Part shown: positions 11,023-25,331 of the stretch, piece by piece
Numbering within the stretch: position 1 is the stretch's first letter
Layout: each line of letters begins with the position of its first letter
NCBI GenBank assembly: GCA_015143295.1
Contig: CM026556.1
Coordinates: 16,616,547-16,680,546 of the forward strand
Source of the DNA: Tetracentron sinense
Lineage: Eukaryota > Streptophyta > Magnoliopsida > Trochodendrales > Trochodendraceae
Length of the DNA: 64,000 bases
Direction: 5' to 3'
Notes under the pieces: generated by a model
Told to the model about the DNA's origin: nothing
Seen by the model: the letters and a program-made list of their open reading frames with translations, nothing else
Databases searched by the model: none
Made by a program: the position numbers and the translations under genes

Positions 11023-11771
11023 TGTAGAGCCCCGAAACTTTTGTCCATGTACTGGAACTTGGACCAAGGTTTTAAGCCTTTGTAATCTTCTTTTTCTTTA
11101 TGAAATGAGAACTGAGAAATCTTTTATAGTTTTAATAAGTTATTAAGAAGATGTATTATAGTATTAAAAAGGCCCTAGGAATATTCATGGGTGTTAAAAC
11201 AAAGGATGGAAAGGGTTTTAAGTGTTAAAAGGAAAATGTCTTAACACTACCCTCAACTTGGAAAAGCTCTAGTTCGCTCATATCTGATCGGAATAGAGTG
11301 ATTCTTAAAGTTTTGGAAAGGTATTGAAACCCTCTTCAAGGTTCATATTGATCACTTTTCCGGATTTTGAGTCGAGGTAGAGTCAAATGTCCGATTTCCA
11401 GAATCAGATTTGCTTCAAAAACGGGTTAATAAAACCCATTCACATGTCAGTCACTTTTAGGGGCACAATGGTCTAAGAATAAAGAAGAATTAGAAAAAGT
11501 ACAAAACATGAAAGTTGTTCCCCTTCAAAAGCCGAATCCAATGCAAGTTGAATCATCAAAATCCGATAAGGGAGTCAAAAGTTATCATGAAAATACCGAA
11601 GCGCATTTTTATAGAAAAACTCGCTCGAGCGAGATCCAAACCCGCTCGAGCGAGATTAACCAAAAATGAGTTTTTGAGTCCCAGGAGTAACTCGCTCGAG
11701 TGAGACCCAAGCCCACTCGAGCGAGAGTGCCCAAAAATGTTTTTTTTAGGGTTTTTTCACAACCCAAACGA

Positions 11772-11779
11772 TATATATA
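11772..11779 (+). promoter_or_regulatory. TATA box of the LTR of element A
   Basis: TATATATA in ATATATATACCC lies about 45 bp after the CTCGAG palindrome cluster, the arrangement of a proximal promoter. Confidence 0.55.
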
Positions 11780-12554
11780 CCCAATTTTCGAGGTTCTAAG
11801 GTTTCTAACACTTAAAAAGGGACTTTTTGAGAGGAAAAGAAGGAAACCTAGGTTTCCAAAGAGGGATTTTGTGGGAGACCAAGGAGGAGCTCGAAATCCT
11901 CCCTTCTCTAAGCTTCCACAAGCTTGAATCTTCTTCCTAGAGTGTGGATCTCCATTTCCAAGCCCAAACTCGTGTTAGATCATCCTCAAACCCCTAGATT
12001 CTTCAAATCCAAGGCAAGGCAAGCAAAGAGCACCTCCTCCAAGCACGAACAACAACTTCTATGACCATTTTCATGGGATTCTCTCCTATTTGAAAGTCGG
12101 TGCCTTTTGCTACCCTTCTAGTTCATATTTTTCTCATTTTTCTTCATTTCTATGATTTTTCCTCATTATCTAAATATGTTAATGCTATGGGATGAATGAA
12201 TGGAGGATGTTGGGCGATGGATGTCATGTGTGTGATGTGATGAAACAGATGGGAAGGGAATTTTATCAAATAATGAACACACAATGTATGATGGATGGAT
12301 TGAATGATTTATTAATCAAGAAAAGCATGAAAATTCTAGGGTTTATGTCAGTGTGTTACTTACTTTCTAGAACGGCATGTGGTAAATGAATGTTTCTTTT
12401 AAATGAATTGTATGCTATGAAATCCCATATGTCATGTTTAATTCCAAGTTATAGTATGTACCCGAATTCACAAGCACGGCATACATGACATGGTTTATCA
12501 ATATTTCCAAGAATAAGGGTTTTAAACACTCGATTCAAGAATGCCAAGACAAGA

Positions 12555-12755
12555 CATAAGAGGGGATTTTACACCACCCTCCCTCTCAAGTGCATAAGAG
12601 GGGGTTTTATACCACCCTCCCTCACAAGTTGCATTCATATAAAAAGAGGGGTCTCCCCTCCCTCGCAAGTGCATTGCATAAGAAGGGGTTTTACACCATC
12701 TTCCCTCACAAGTTGCATAAAAGGGGTCTCCCCTCCCTCACAAGTGCATTTCATT
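12555..12755 (+). repeat. LTR minisatellite of hairpin units (element A, 5' copy)
   Basis: Units of about 35-45 bp consist of a short stem-loop (GAGGG...CCCTC, or AGGGG-TCT-CCCCT) followed by CTCACAAGT or a close form, then GCAT. There are about five units. The matching array in the 3' LTR is 26865-27135. Confidence 0.75.
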
Positions 12756-13065
12756 CCAAGAAAGCATGACACGACATGACAGGCATGACAAGCATGACAC
12801 GCATGATACAACAAGACAAGCTTGACAAAACACGATAAGATAAGTTTTCAAGCACGAAAAGAGTGTTTTATGTCGAGTCAAGTGTACGATGACTTTCAAG
12901 AGTTTTTTCCGGCTTTTTATGTGATGCAAGCATGAAATATATATTGTTTTCTTTCCTGTTATTTATACTAATTGCTTCCTGCTTTATATTGTGATTGATT
13001 GCTATGCTATGACTGTTAGTTAGTATTTGGTATACGCTGAGTATTCCATGCTCAGCCGTACGTTT

Positions 13066-13185
13066 ATGTCGGTAGGTACTGAGGGAACTGTTGTTGTATT
13101 CGACATCGGTGCTCCTGGCCCATGGGTGGAAGAGGAGTACGTTGAGGAACCTGTGGAGGAACCTCCCGTAAAGGGCTACTACTAG
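13066..13185 (+). CDS. LTR-borne acidic micro-ORF, element A 5' LTR (39 codons)
   Basis: It starts ATG-TCG and reads MSVGTEG, then GPWVEEEYVEEPVEEPP, ending GYY and TAG. It is strongly acidic with conserved Trp and Tyr, and has no signal peptide or membrane segment. The ATG lies 9 nt after the GCTGAG/CTCAGC hairpin (13036-13056). An earlier in-frame ATG lies inside that hairpin (MLSRTF before MSVG), but the second ATG is chosen because it is in frame in all nine ATG-bearing copies in the window. The peptide persists across LTR families that otherwise align poorly, with synonymous codon differences (CCG/CCA/CCT for the Pro before Trp). No family is recognised. It could be a peptide, a leader uORF, or the last part of a spliced product; function unknown. 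Confidence 0.45.
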   Translation: MSVGTEGTVVVFDIGAPGPWVEEEYVEEPVEEPPVKGYY

Positions 13186-13482
13186 GTGGTAGATTCTGAG
13201 TGATTTGCTATGGGTGTGAGCTTGAGAGATTAGATTAATGTATTTTGGCAGGCACTTTATTTTGTGTATCTTTTATATCACTTGGATCATGTATATATAC
13301 ACATAGAGGTTTTGGTTAGACTTCCGCTGTACTTTGTAGTTATGTTTTCGCTTTTATGTCCCCTATTGTATATGCTCCAGGTACATTTTGCAGGTTGGTT
13401 TGTCAAGTAAGTCATGCAAGTCATGATAAGTCGTCCAAGATTCACTCTAACTCCTAGGGTGGGTTTCGGGGCACGAAAGAAG

Positions 13483-13494
13483 TGGTATCAGAGC
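13483..13494 (+). promoter_or_regulatory. primer-binding site of element A
   Basis: TGGTATCAGAGC is the standard plant Gypsy site complementary to initiator tRNA-Met. It lies a few bases after the 5' LTR. Confidence 0.9.
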
Positions 13495-13779
13495 TTAGGC
13501 TTTAGGTCTTTAAGGTCATTCAGAATCTGGTACCACGACTTGGCAAGAGCATATGTTAGGAGGCAAGTTAGGAAGGAAGTAAGTCAGAAGCGAGTCATGT
13601 TCCAAGTGTGAGACTAAACCTTAGTCTTAGTCTAAAATAGTTGTTTCAACCAAGTACGGGTCTTAGGAACGCTAGAACACGAAGTCTATTATGTATACAC
13701 CGATGGGTATGATGCAATGTATACTAATATTATATCAATAGTACTACTTGAAATTTTGTGAGATGAAATTGTGATATAT

Positions 13780-14345
13780 TGTGGTTCCAAGTTAGACTCG
13801 CGTGGTGCTATTGCTCTCAGGACTTTAGTCATAAGGCGGGGCACACTGGGTCGCGTACCACACATTAGAGCTTCATCTTCTTCTCGGAATGAGATTGAGC
13901 AGCTGGACCTCTCTCAGGTCTTAGGCTCTATTGCTGAGACTCTCGTCGGACTGGCGGCTCGGCAAACTATACCATCATCGGCGGCACCTACTCCACCGCC
14001 TACAGCTCCAATACATCGCACAGCTGGGGTTGAGGTATTTTAGAGATTAAGGCCTCCATCATTTCATGGGAGTGTGGAACCTCTTCCTGCGGAGGCTTGT
14101 ATCCTCTAGTTGGAGATGATCTTTGCGGTCCTCTCACCCACGGAGGAAGAAAAGGTAGCATGGGCAGTTTTCATGCTAGAGGGTGAGGCACACCATTGGT
14201 GGTTGTCCGCCTTGAGGAATCGGGATTTGACCATGCAAGGTCAACCCTGGACTTGGAGCGAGTTCACGGATACCTTTTACAAGAAGTATTTCCCAGTGGG
14301 AGCTTGGGAAAAGAAAGAGAAGGTGTTCATCAACCTTGAGCAGGG
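13780..14345 (+). pseudogene. gag of element A, N-terminal part
   Basis: It carries the Tekay gag features FAVLSPTEEEKVAWAVFML, EGEAHHWW, GQPWTWSEFTDTFYKKYFP and INLEQG, nearly the same as element B. It stops at the CAGGG duplication (14341-14345), where the 14346-18947 LTR entered. Later pieces of the same gag lie at 18953-19068 and 21282-21900. A broken fossil. Confidence 0.85.
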
Positions 14346-16404
14346 TGTTGGACATGATGCCCAGAAAAGTCATTTAGATTGTTAGAACCTTATTAATTTG
14401 ATTAATAAATGTTTCTTCTTAATCTATTATGTATTCATTATGGGTAATTGACCATGATCATGAGATGATCTATACGATATGAGATATCGATAAAGGTCCA
14501 TAGGATATATTGTAGGAATGTTATGTGATTAGATTATCACAGGTAGATATAACTTTCCGGTTCCTTATACTTGATATATAGTCACAGCTGTGAGTGAAGC
14601 TGGGCACTTCACTTATATGGCTGTCAGAATGCTAAGATGTTCTCAATAGTCGAAATGTAGTTCTATCTCGAACTATTGTAGTCAAGACTACACATCAGTA
14701 TATGGGTGCTTAAATGTACACTGACTGATTGCATTCAATGAGAGACCTCTTGCATAAACATACTATTAGATAGTTGGTCTCTCATTCACATTAAACGGTT
14801 TCGATGATCCTTAGATCTGATGAGTTCATCTATGACTGGGCAGTGATCTGACTGTTTTGATTCCACCAACGTATTTTCTAACTTAAGGAATACAATACAG
14901 CGATAGGTGGATAGTCAGAAAGTTGTTCGAGTTATGATGAATTTCAAACAAAAAATTCATGATCATTAATTTGAGAGATTATCCAAGTTTCGGGTAAGAC
15001 AGTTGATTAAGTTCAAATCCTACTGTAGCACCCCAGACTTTTCCATCTTTAAATGAATAAGTATTTCGTAGTTGAATGGTCTTCCGCATAGTCTAATTGA
15101 TAAATAGGGGAGAAATCAGAAATTCTGAAATGTCAAAAATGTGCGTTTTCGAGAGACGAACCCAACGCAAGTTGAATCGTCAAAATCGGACGAACGAGTC
15201 AAAAGATATGGCCAAAACAATCGGGACCAGCAGAGCACCGATCGCTCGGTCCATGGAGCGATCGATCAGTCCAAAACCGATCGATCGGAGGCTATCGACT
15301 GGTCGAAAAATTTGTATGGGGAAATTTTCCAGAGAGTTGATTTTTGACCGAGATCTCGGTCAATCAACCGATTGCTCGGTAGGCAACCGATCGATCGGTC
15401 ATAACCACCGATCGCTCGGTCTTCGTGTTTTTGCAGAAATTTCAGTAAGGGCGTTTTCATCTTTTGGGTGTTAAACCCTTACCCATAAGGGTTTGCTCGA
15501 CCCTTTGAGCCCTCATTCACAACCCTTAGACATTTTGAGAGCTAGAGAGTGAGAAGAAGAGGGTTTTGACCTAGGTTTTCCATTGAGGAAGAAATCAAAG
15601 GGGTGGACCATCCTAGGTCGTCCTCAAACTTGGATTTGCTTCAAGTTCAAGGCTCAAGCTCGTGTGGGAGCCACTCTCCAAGTTAGGGCAGCCATCTCAC
15701 GTACGTTTTGAAAGGGGTTTCTTCCCCAACTCGAGTCTTCCTCAAGCAAGGGTTGTTCCCTACCCTTTTGGAGCTTCAATCAAGTTTCCCACCAAGGATC
15801 AAGCCTTGAGCAAGGTTAGTACACCCTACTAACTTACCCTAGCAATAAATCTAGGTTTTCCTTATGAAATATGATTCTTGTTAGTATGTTTTATTCCTTG
15901 CAAAATGTGTCATCTATAATAAATATAAACAAGATAAAGAAAGGGTATGAATGCTTGGATGGAGGTTGGATACGGCGATTGGATGCCGAATGTGTGATGT
16001 ATGATGTGTGGGTTGTGAATTGGAAAATGGAGGATGGGCATTGTACAAATAACAAACTCACCATTGTGTGATTGAATGGAAAATATGCATTAAAAAGAAG
16101 GAGATAAACTACTAAGGAATAATGTATGAAAGTGTTTGACAAAATACCTAAACTATGAATAAATGATCTCAATGAAGAATATAGAAATGGGTTTTATGCA
16201 TGCGTTCCTATAAATGATAAATTGATCAAATGTTATGCAAACTACTTAAGTTACCTATGTTCATATCATGAATTGAATTGTAATGCCATATCTTGGTTAT
16301 CCTCATTATCATGATTGCCACTATTGACACGTACACGAGCACGCATGACAGCATGAACCGAGATTTCAAGAGCATGTGCATATAATAAACAACAAGAAAA
16401 TATT

Positions 16405-16690
16405 GCACGTCAAGGAGGTTAGTAGCCCAGGGAAAATTCGGGTGCTAACCTCTGGCTCACAAGAAAACTAAACAAGTAATAAAAATCACCTATCGTCAAG
16501 GAGGTTGGTAGCCCAGGGAGATTCGGGTGCTAGCCTCTGGCTCACAAGAAAACCAAACATTGCATATCAAGGAGGTTGGTAGCCCAGGGACATTCGGGTA
16601 CTAACCTCTGGCTCACAAGTGCATTGCATATCAAGGAGGTTGGCAGCCCAAGGAGATTTGGGTGCTAGCCTCTGGCTCACAAGTTACAAG
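16405..16690 (+). repeat. LTR minisatellite, CAAGGAGGTTGGTAGCCC units
   Basis: About four units share CAAGGAGGTTGGTAGCCC, GGTGCTAGCCTCTGG and CTCACAAG. GAGGTTGGTAGCCC can pair with GGGTGCTAGCCTC within a unit. The same unit is expanded to seven copies in 50172-50640. Confidence 0.85.
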
Positions 16691-16971
16691 ATGGAAATTT
16701 ACAAGATGATGATCATGCATTCATGCATGCACGCATACATGATTTCTACGAGGCATATCGAGACATGACGTGGGTTTTCAAGCATGGGTTTTATCGGTGT
16801 TTTGCATTCATGCACGCACTTCTAGATGATTGTATTGTACCATGCCCAACACTGTTTAGTTTGTGATACTTCTATTACTGCTTTATATGGTATTACTATT
16901 ACGTGTGTTATTATTGTATGGCTAGCTAGTAGTTTGTACTCGCTGAGTATTCCATGCTCAGCCGTACTTTC

Positions 16972-17127
16972 ATGTCGGCAGGTGCACGAGCCCCTCTTGA
17001 CATCTGTGAGCAGGGTCCTTGGATAGAGGAGGACTACGGGGAGGAAGAACCGTATGAGGATCTAGTAGTCGAGCCTCAGGCGGAGGCGAGAGACTTAGAC
17101 CATTGGCCCCACGGGGGTGACTATTGA
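16972..17127 (+). CDS. LTR-borne acidic micro-ORF, 51 codons (solo LTR 15024-17414)
   Basis: It starts MSAGARAPLD, continues QGPWIEEDYGEEEPYED, and ends HGGDY then TGA. It is the longest copy and keeps the PW-I-EE-x-Y core, with a different C-terminal half from the element A copies. The stop is followed 42 nt later by the second hairpin. Same caveats on function as for the copy at 13066. Confidence 0.42.
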   Translation: MSAGARAPLDICEQGPWIEEDYGEEEPYEDLVVEPQAEARDLDHWPHGGDY

Positions 17128-18495
17128 GCGAGATAGTGTTGGGTCTTATGTATTTTGATGTTTTGATAGGTGGGCCTGTCCACCTTAGACTTAGACGTGT
17201 TTTGTATTTATGTTAACTTGGAATACTACATTTTGGATCATTATAAAGAAAAAGAAAAATTTGTTTACGCTTCCGCATATATGTTAGCTTCCGCGCTCTA
17301 ATTATCATTGTTAGTACTGTATTTTATCTTGTGCATTACAGGATGGTTTGTCAGGTACGTAGTGTAACACCTAAAATATCCCTAAACTCCTAGGGGGTAT
17401 TTTGGAGCGTTACACTGCGCAGGTGATTTTGAAAACAAAATAAGTTTTGAAATATACTTTTATTAAAAGGTATTATACTTATAAAAGGATTTTTTTAAAA
17501 ATGTTTTTCATGAGAAATTGTTTCTTATGGCTTAATCATAAGTCTTGGAAACCCGGATGATTTGCAATGGGTTATGGGTTAGATAGTATGTCAATCTCGA
17601 AGGCTCATTAGGGATAATGTATTTGGAAGGATAAATCGAATTTAAAAGTTCATGTGGCGGGATCCGTAATGGTTAATGTTTATACACTGGGATTCAATTG
17701 CAACATGGATATCTCACGTCACTTGCAATTCCGATGTAATTCTCATTTAGGGTCAATGGGATAACATTGGATAAGTCAATGTAAGAATGTCCCAGAGCAA
17801 TCTGTGGAGGTGCTCACATAAGAAATACAAGCTCAATAATTGATTAAAAGTTAATCAATTATTTTAAGTGATTAAAAGTTAATCATTTAATTAAATAGAT
17901 TAATAGTTAATCTATTGTTTAAATTAATTTTTAATTTAAACTAAGGGATTATTTTAGTAATTATTTGATTAACATAATTAAAGGGTAAATGGGTTTGACC
18001 CATATCCATAAACCCATTAAAATAGACCTTTAATATGGGCCAAAGCCCATGGGTTTAAACCCTAGGGTGAGGCGCCCACTTGAGGAATCCTAATTGGATT
18101 AGGATTTGTTTAATTGAATAATTATTGAAATATAATTCCTTTTATTATGGAATTAAAATCCAAGTGTTGGATTGCAATTAAGATTAAGATGTTATTGTAA
18201 TTAGATTACAATAAGGAGTTTTAACTCCTCAAATCCCACGCCCCATAGAAGCTCACGCCCCCCTTGTGGATTCTTAGTTTGACTAGGTTTCCTACTTTGG
18301 TGTAGGATGTTGGCTTATCCCTTTTAATTAAGGAATCCTCTTATAATAGGAACTCTTTAATTAATAGGATTACTATAACTAAAGTAGTTATAGATTAAAT
18401 AGGAGTTTATTTAATTAATAATAAGAGTTATTGTTAATTAATAAATCCTACTAGATAAGATCAAGCTGGAATAGGATTAGGATACGATCCTAGTC

Positions 18496-18503
18496 TATAA
18501 ATA
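18496..18503 (+). promoter_or_regulatory. TATA box of the 14346-18947 LTR
   Basis: TATAAATA in GTCTATAAATACCCCAAC precedes a CT-rich leader (TCTCTCCTCTCCTCTCTCTC) by about 45 bp. Confidence 0.6.
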
Positions 18504-18952
18504 CCCCAACGCCCTAGACCATTAAGTAGAATTCTCCATAACTTTTTCTCTCCTCTCCTCTCTCTCTCCAAACCGTGAGCCCTAGGGGAGACCCCTGGGG
18601 ATTTTTGTGAGCTATATTGGTGGTCCTAGTTGGGTTTTGCAAATCTAGGGTTTTGAACCTTAATATTATTGGTGATAGAAGGTCTACACCATTGATCCAT
18701 CTTCTTCCTCTTGCTTTTATAATTCCAAAGGAGATTCTAAAGCTTCGTGGGGATAGCGAAGAATAAGGATCGAGCTTCTAGTATTTTTTCGAAGAAATCT
18801 CTACATTCGAGTGGATTAAGCTTCACCGGTGAAAAACATTCACCGAGGTGATATGACTAAAACTCTTAGATAATTTTGATGCTTTTTAGGGTGTTAAAAT
18901 CTAGGGGATCCAGTTTCCGCATAAATTTTTATCTGGATCCCCCTTCACAGGG

Positions 18953-19068
18953 CTCTATGTCGATTGCTCGGTATGAAGCAAGTTCTTGGAGCTATCACGC
19001 TTCTCGACCCACATGATTGCCACCGAGGCAATGAAGGCAAGGAGGTTTGAGCAAGGGCTCAGAGATTT
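18953..19068 (+). pseudogene. gag of element A, middle piece
   Basis: A short stretch matches element B gag around 30436-30545 (ATEAMKARRFEQGL-type sequence). It lies between two inserted LTRs and ends at the GATTT duplication, 19064-19068. Confidence 0.8.
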
Positions 19069-20394
19069 TGTAGAGCCCCGGACTTTTTCATGCTTAATGC
19101 ATGGCACTTTCGTAGCCAATTTGCCTTTAATATAGTACAATTAATAAATAAGGAAGAAATTGAAAATTCTGAAACGTCAGAAATGTTCCTTTTCGAAGTA
19201 CAAACCCAACGCAAGTTGAATCGTCAAAATCCAACGAGCGAGTCAAAAGATATGGCCAAAACAATTTGGACCTATAGAGCACCGATCGCTCGGTCCACAA
19301 CAGCGATCGATCGGTCCACAACCGATCGATCGATAGCTATCGACTGGTGCACTTTTTTGTATGGGAAAATTTTTCAGAGAACATGTTTTTAACTGATCGC
19401 TCGGTCAAGAACACCGATTGCTCGGTAGGCAACCAATCGCTCGGTCTTCGCTTTTTTGCAGAAATTTCATCAAGGGTGTTTTCGTCTTTTGGGCGGTTCA
19501 CTCATGCCTTAAAGGCTTTGCCCGAGCGTTTGGGGGTTCATTAACCCTAAGAAGAACATTTGAGAGATAGAGAGAGAAGAGAAGGGGATTTCTAACCTAG
19601 GGTTTGCTTTTGGAAGAGAAATCAAAGGGGTGAAGACCTAGATCACTTCAAGCTCGATTCTTCTTCAAAGTTCTCGGCTCAAGCTCGCAAGAAACACTTT
19701 CCCCAAGCTAGGGCAGCGACTCACGCACGTTTTGAAAGGGGATTCTTTCCCTCATTTGTCAAGGTCGGTACCTTTTTCTACCCTCCTAGTGATAGTTCTT
19801 TATTTTTCTTCCCTTATTCCTATTATCCTTTATTTTTCCTTCATCTATATATGTGTTATGAGATGGGTTGTGTGAATGGTGAATGGAGATGGATGTTGGC
19901 GAATGGATGCCCTGTGGATGATGTGATGAATAAAATGGGGAAGGGCATTGCACCAATAATAAACATACAAGCATGTTGTGAATATGAACCCACCTAGAAA
20001 AGCATGTGATAGGCTTAACAAATAATGTACCATGTTTGATGAAATGCCAAGGTGAAGGAAATGAATTGTAAATTAAGGAAATGCATGCTTAATTAATTGC
20101 GGAAATTGCTAAGACCTATGATAGTGTGCCTTCTTGTTTTCCCTAAATTACATGAATATCGAATTGCTCAAATGATTGATGTTCTATGTATTGTTAACTC
20201 TCCAAATGTCATATTTAAATTTAAATGCAAGTCTCCAAATGCCATATTTAAATTTAAATGCAAGTATGTACACGCCTCCACGAGCACGACATGCATGACA
20301 TGATTTACCGAGGTTTTCAAGAACGAGAATTAGAGGTGGGACATATCCTATGATATGTTTTACCTCGCTTTTGGTAAGAACAAGACTACCATGC

Positions 20395-20545
20395 ATAAAG
20401 AAGGGTTTCCCTTCCCTCACAAGTGCATTTAGGAAGAAGGGTCTCCCTTCCCTCACAAGTAGTTTACTTTCCGAGCAAGCATGATGACATGGCATGGCAA
20501 GCATGAACATTTAGGAAGAAGGGTCTCCCTTCCCTCACAAGTAGT
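20395..20545 (+). repeat. LTR minisatellite with GAAGGG-TCT-CCCTTC hairpins
   Basis: There are three units. Each holds a 6-bp stem GAAGGG/CCCTTC with a 3-nt loop, followed directly by CCTCACAAGT. Confidence 0.75.
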
Positions 20546-20876
20546 TTATTTTCCGAGCAAGCAAGCATGATACAAGCATGACACGCATGGCATTGCATGA
20601 CACGCATGACACGATAAACAAGTTTTCAATCACGAAAAGGGTAATTTCAGTCAAGTCAAGTGCACGATGTTTTCAAGGGTTTTATCGATTTTTATAAAAT
20701 GCAAGCATGATTATAAATTGCTTTATTTCCTTGTTATGATATTAATTGTCCTTGCTTTATATATGTGAACTGCTTCCTGCTTCCTTCTTCCTGCTTCCTA
20801 TATTGCTATGGTGTTGCTATGACTATTGGTTAGTATTTGGTACCCGCTGAGTATTCCATGCTCAGCCGTACTTCTT

Positions 20877-20984
20877 ATGTCGGCAGGTACTGAGGGAGCT
20901 ACTGCTCCATTTGATGTCTGTGCTCTGAGCCCTTGGGTGGAGGAGGAGTACGTCGAGGAACCTCCGGTCGAGGGTTACTATTAG
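20877..20984 (+). CDS. LTR-borne acidic micro-ORF, 35 codons (solo LTR 19069-21276)
   Basis: It reads MSAGTEGATAPFDV, then SPWVEEEYVEEPPVEGYY, stop TAG. Here the ATG inside the upstream hairpin is out of frame, which supports the second ATG as the conserved start. Function unknown. Confidence 0.45.
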   Translation: MSAGTEGATAPFDVCALSPWVEEEYVEEPPVEGYY

Positions 20985-21281
20985 GTGGTGGTAGATTCTG
21001 AGTGGATAGCTGTGGGTGAGCTTGAGAGTTAGATTTATGTATTTTGGCGGACATGTCCGCACTTTCTTTTGTGTATCTTTTTGTATAACTTAGATCACTT
21101 GTATATACGTAGAGGTTTGGTTAAGTCTTCCGCTGTGCTATGTTTAAGTATGTTTCCGTTGTTTCTATCCTCTTTGTATATGCTCTGTGGATTTTTGCAG
21201 GATGGTTTGTCTAGCAAGTCATGATTAGTCGTCCAAAGATCACTCTAACTCCTAGGGTGGGTTTTGGGTTGCGACAGATTT

Positions 21282-21922
21282 CATCATGGATCAAGTCTCC
21301 GTCTTCAGGCATGCCACTTACGCCGAAGTAGTAGATAAAGCCTTGTTGGTTGAGACTAACTCGTAAGTCGTGTCCAAGAAGAGGGAATTGGCGAGAGGCC
21401 AATCTAGCAGTTCAGCACCTCTAGAGAGGCGGGCCCGGACTGGCCCTTATCAGTACACATGGCCAACACCACCACAGTATACGTGGCCAGCAGCACCACA
21501 GAGGTCGTCTTATGCCCCTCCAGCTCCATGGTAGTATGCGCCTTAGGCACCACAACCTCAGGCTCTTCTGGCCCCATGGCCCGTTGCACCTCAGGCAACG
21601 AGGTATGCTCCACCTCCGGCCCCTCCGACCTACACATATGAGGTCTGCACGTCTTGTGGCAGAAGACACCCGGCAAGAGATTGCTAGAAGGCATCGGGTG
21701 GATGTTTCCATTGTGGTCGGCAGGGCCACATGATCAGGGATTGCCTGACTAGGCATTTAGCAGGCCAGTCACAAGGGATCAGGCCCCCAGTTCGCCCAGC
21801 AGGATTGTACCAGGCATCCTCCCAGCCTGCACGGTCTGCTCCTCCACCTCGTCAAGCGAATCAGGGGCGAGTGTTTGCCTAGACAGAGGGTGATGCACTT
21901 GCATCTGACGATGTAGTGCAAG
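21282..21922 (+). pseudogene. gag of element A, C-terminal proline-rich and zinc-knuckle part
   Basis: A Pro/Ala/Gln-rich stretch leads to zinc-knuckle-like cysteines near 21645-21745, matching 33163-33744 in element B. At 21922 the gag side runs straight into the protease side with no interval, unlike elements B and C. A broken fossil. Confidence 0.8.
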
Positions 21923-25235
<3,313 letters not shown>

Positions 25236-25316
25236 GGGTGTTATGTATTGCCATGTAAAATTTTGTGGTTGTTTTGTGCATGTATTTATCATCCAAATTT
25301 TGACGGCGAAATTTTT

Positions 25317-25331
25317 ATAAGGGGGGGAGGA
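25317..25331 (+). promoter_or_regulatory. polypurine tract of element A
   Basis: AAGGGGGGGAGGA lies directly before the 3' LTR, the expected plus-strand priming site. Element B has the same tract. Confidence 0.85.

Larger units (their letters stand above)
11023..13478 (+). repeat. 5' LTR of element A
   Basis: The 2456-bp LTR pairs with 25332-27878. In order it holds the shared CAAGTTGAATCATCAAAAT block (about 11547), CTCGAG-centred palindromes (11618-11730), TATA box (11772-11779), hairpin minisatellite (12555-12755), the GCTGAG/CTCAGC hairpin (13036-13056) and the micro-ORF (13066-13185). Confidence 0.9.
15024..17414 (+). mobile_element. Tekay-type solo LTR nested in the 14346-18947 LTR
   Basis: It begins TGTAGCACCCCAGAC and ends GGAGCGTTACA; same family as 48790-51329. 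It contains the shared CAAGTTGAATCGTCAAAAT block (15170), CGATCG palindromes (15238-15423), a minisatellite (16405-16690), the hairpin (16942-16962), the micro-ORF and the second hairpin GGTGGG/TCCACC (17169-17184). No clear target duplication is visible (left CCTAC, right CTGCG). Confidence 0.8.
14346..18947 (+). mobile_element. solo LTR of a TGTTGGACAT family (perhaps Copia) in gag of A
   Basis: It begins TGTTGGACATGATGCC, ends GGATCCCCCTTCA, and is flanked by CAGGG at 14341-14345 and 18948-18952. Without the LTR nested inside it (15024-17414) it is about 2.2 kb. A TATA box lies at 18496-18503, followed by a CT-rich leader. A relative in the opposite orientation is at 33785-35912. There is no coding sequence. 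TGTTGGA starts are frequent in plant Copia LTRs, but the superfamily is a guess. Confidence 0.85.
19069..21276 (+). mobile_element. Tekay-type solo LTR in gag of A
   Basis: It begins TGTAGAGCCCCGGAC, ends GGGTTGCGACA, and is flanked by GATTT (19064-19068 and 21277-21281). It contains the CAAGTTGAATCGTCAAAAT block (19213), CGATCG palindromes (19282-19443), an ACATATC/GATATGT hairpin (about 20340), a hairpin minisatellite (20395-20545), the GCTGAG/CTCAGC hairpin (20846-20866), the micro-ORF, and a perfect 14-bp palindrome GCGGACATGTCCGC (21047-21060). It is close to the LTRs of B and to 56874-59116. Confidence 0.9.

Noticed and set aside
12555-12755. Evenly spaced short repeats considered as a CRISPR-like array
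   Set aside because: The units are contiguous minisatellite copies in a plant LTR, without unique spacers, and recur in each LTR of the family.
13483-13494. Match to tRNA-Met considered as a tRNA gene
   Set aside because: Only the 12-nt 3'-end complement is present; it is a primer-binding site beside an LTR. I found no cloverleaf elsewhere in the window.
15024-17414. Search for the target duplication of this LTR
   Set aside because: The left flank is CCTAC and the right flank CTGCG. No convincing 5-bp match, so none is claimed.
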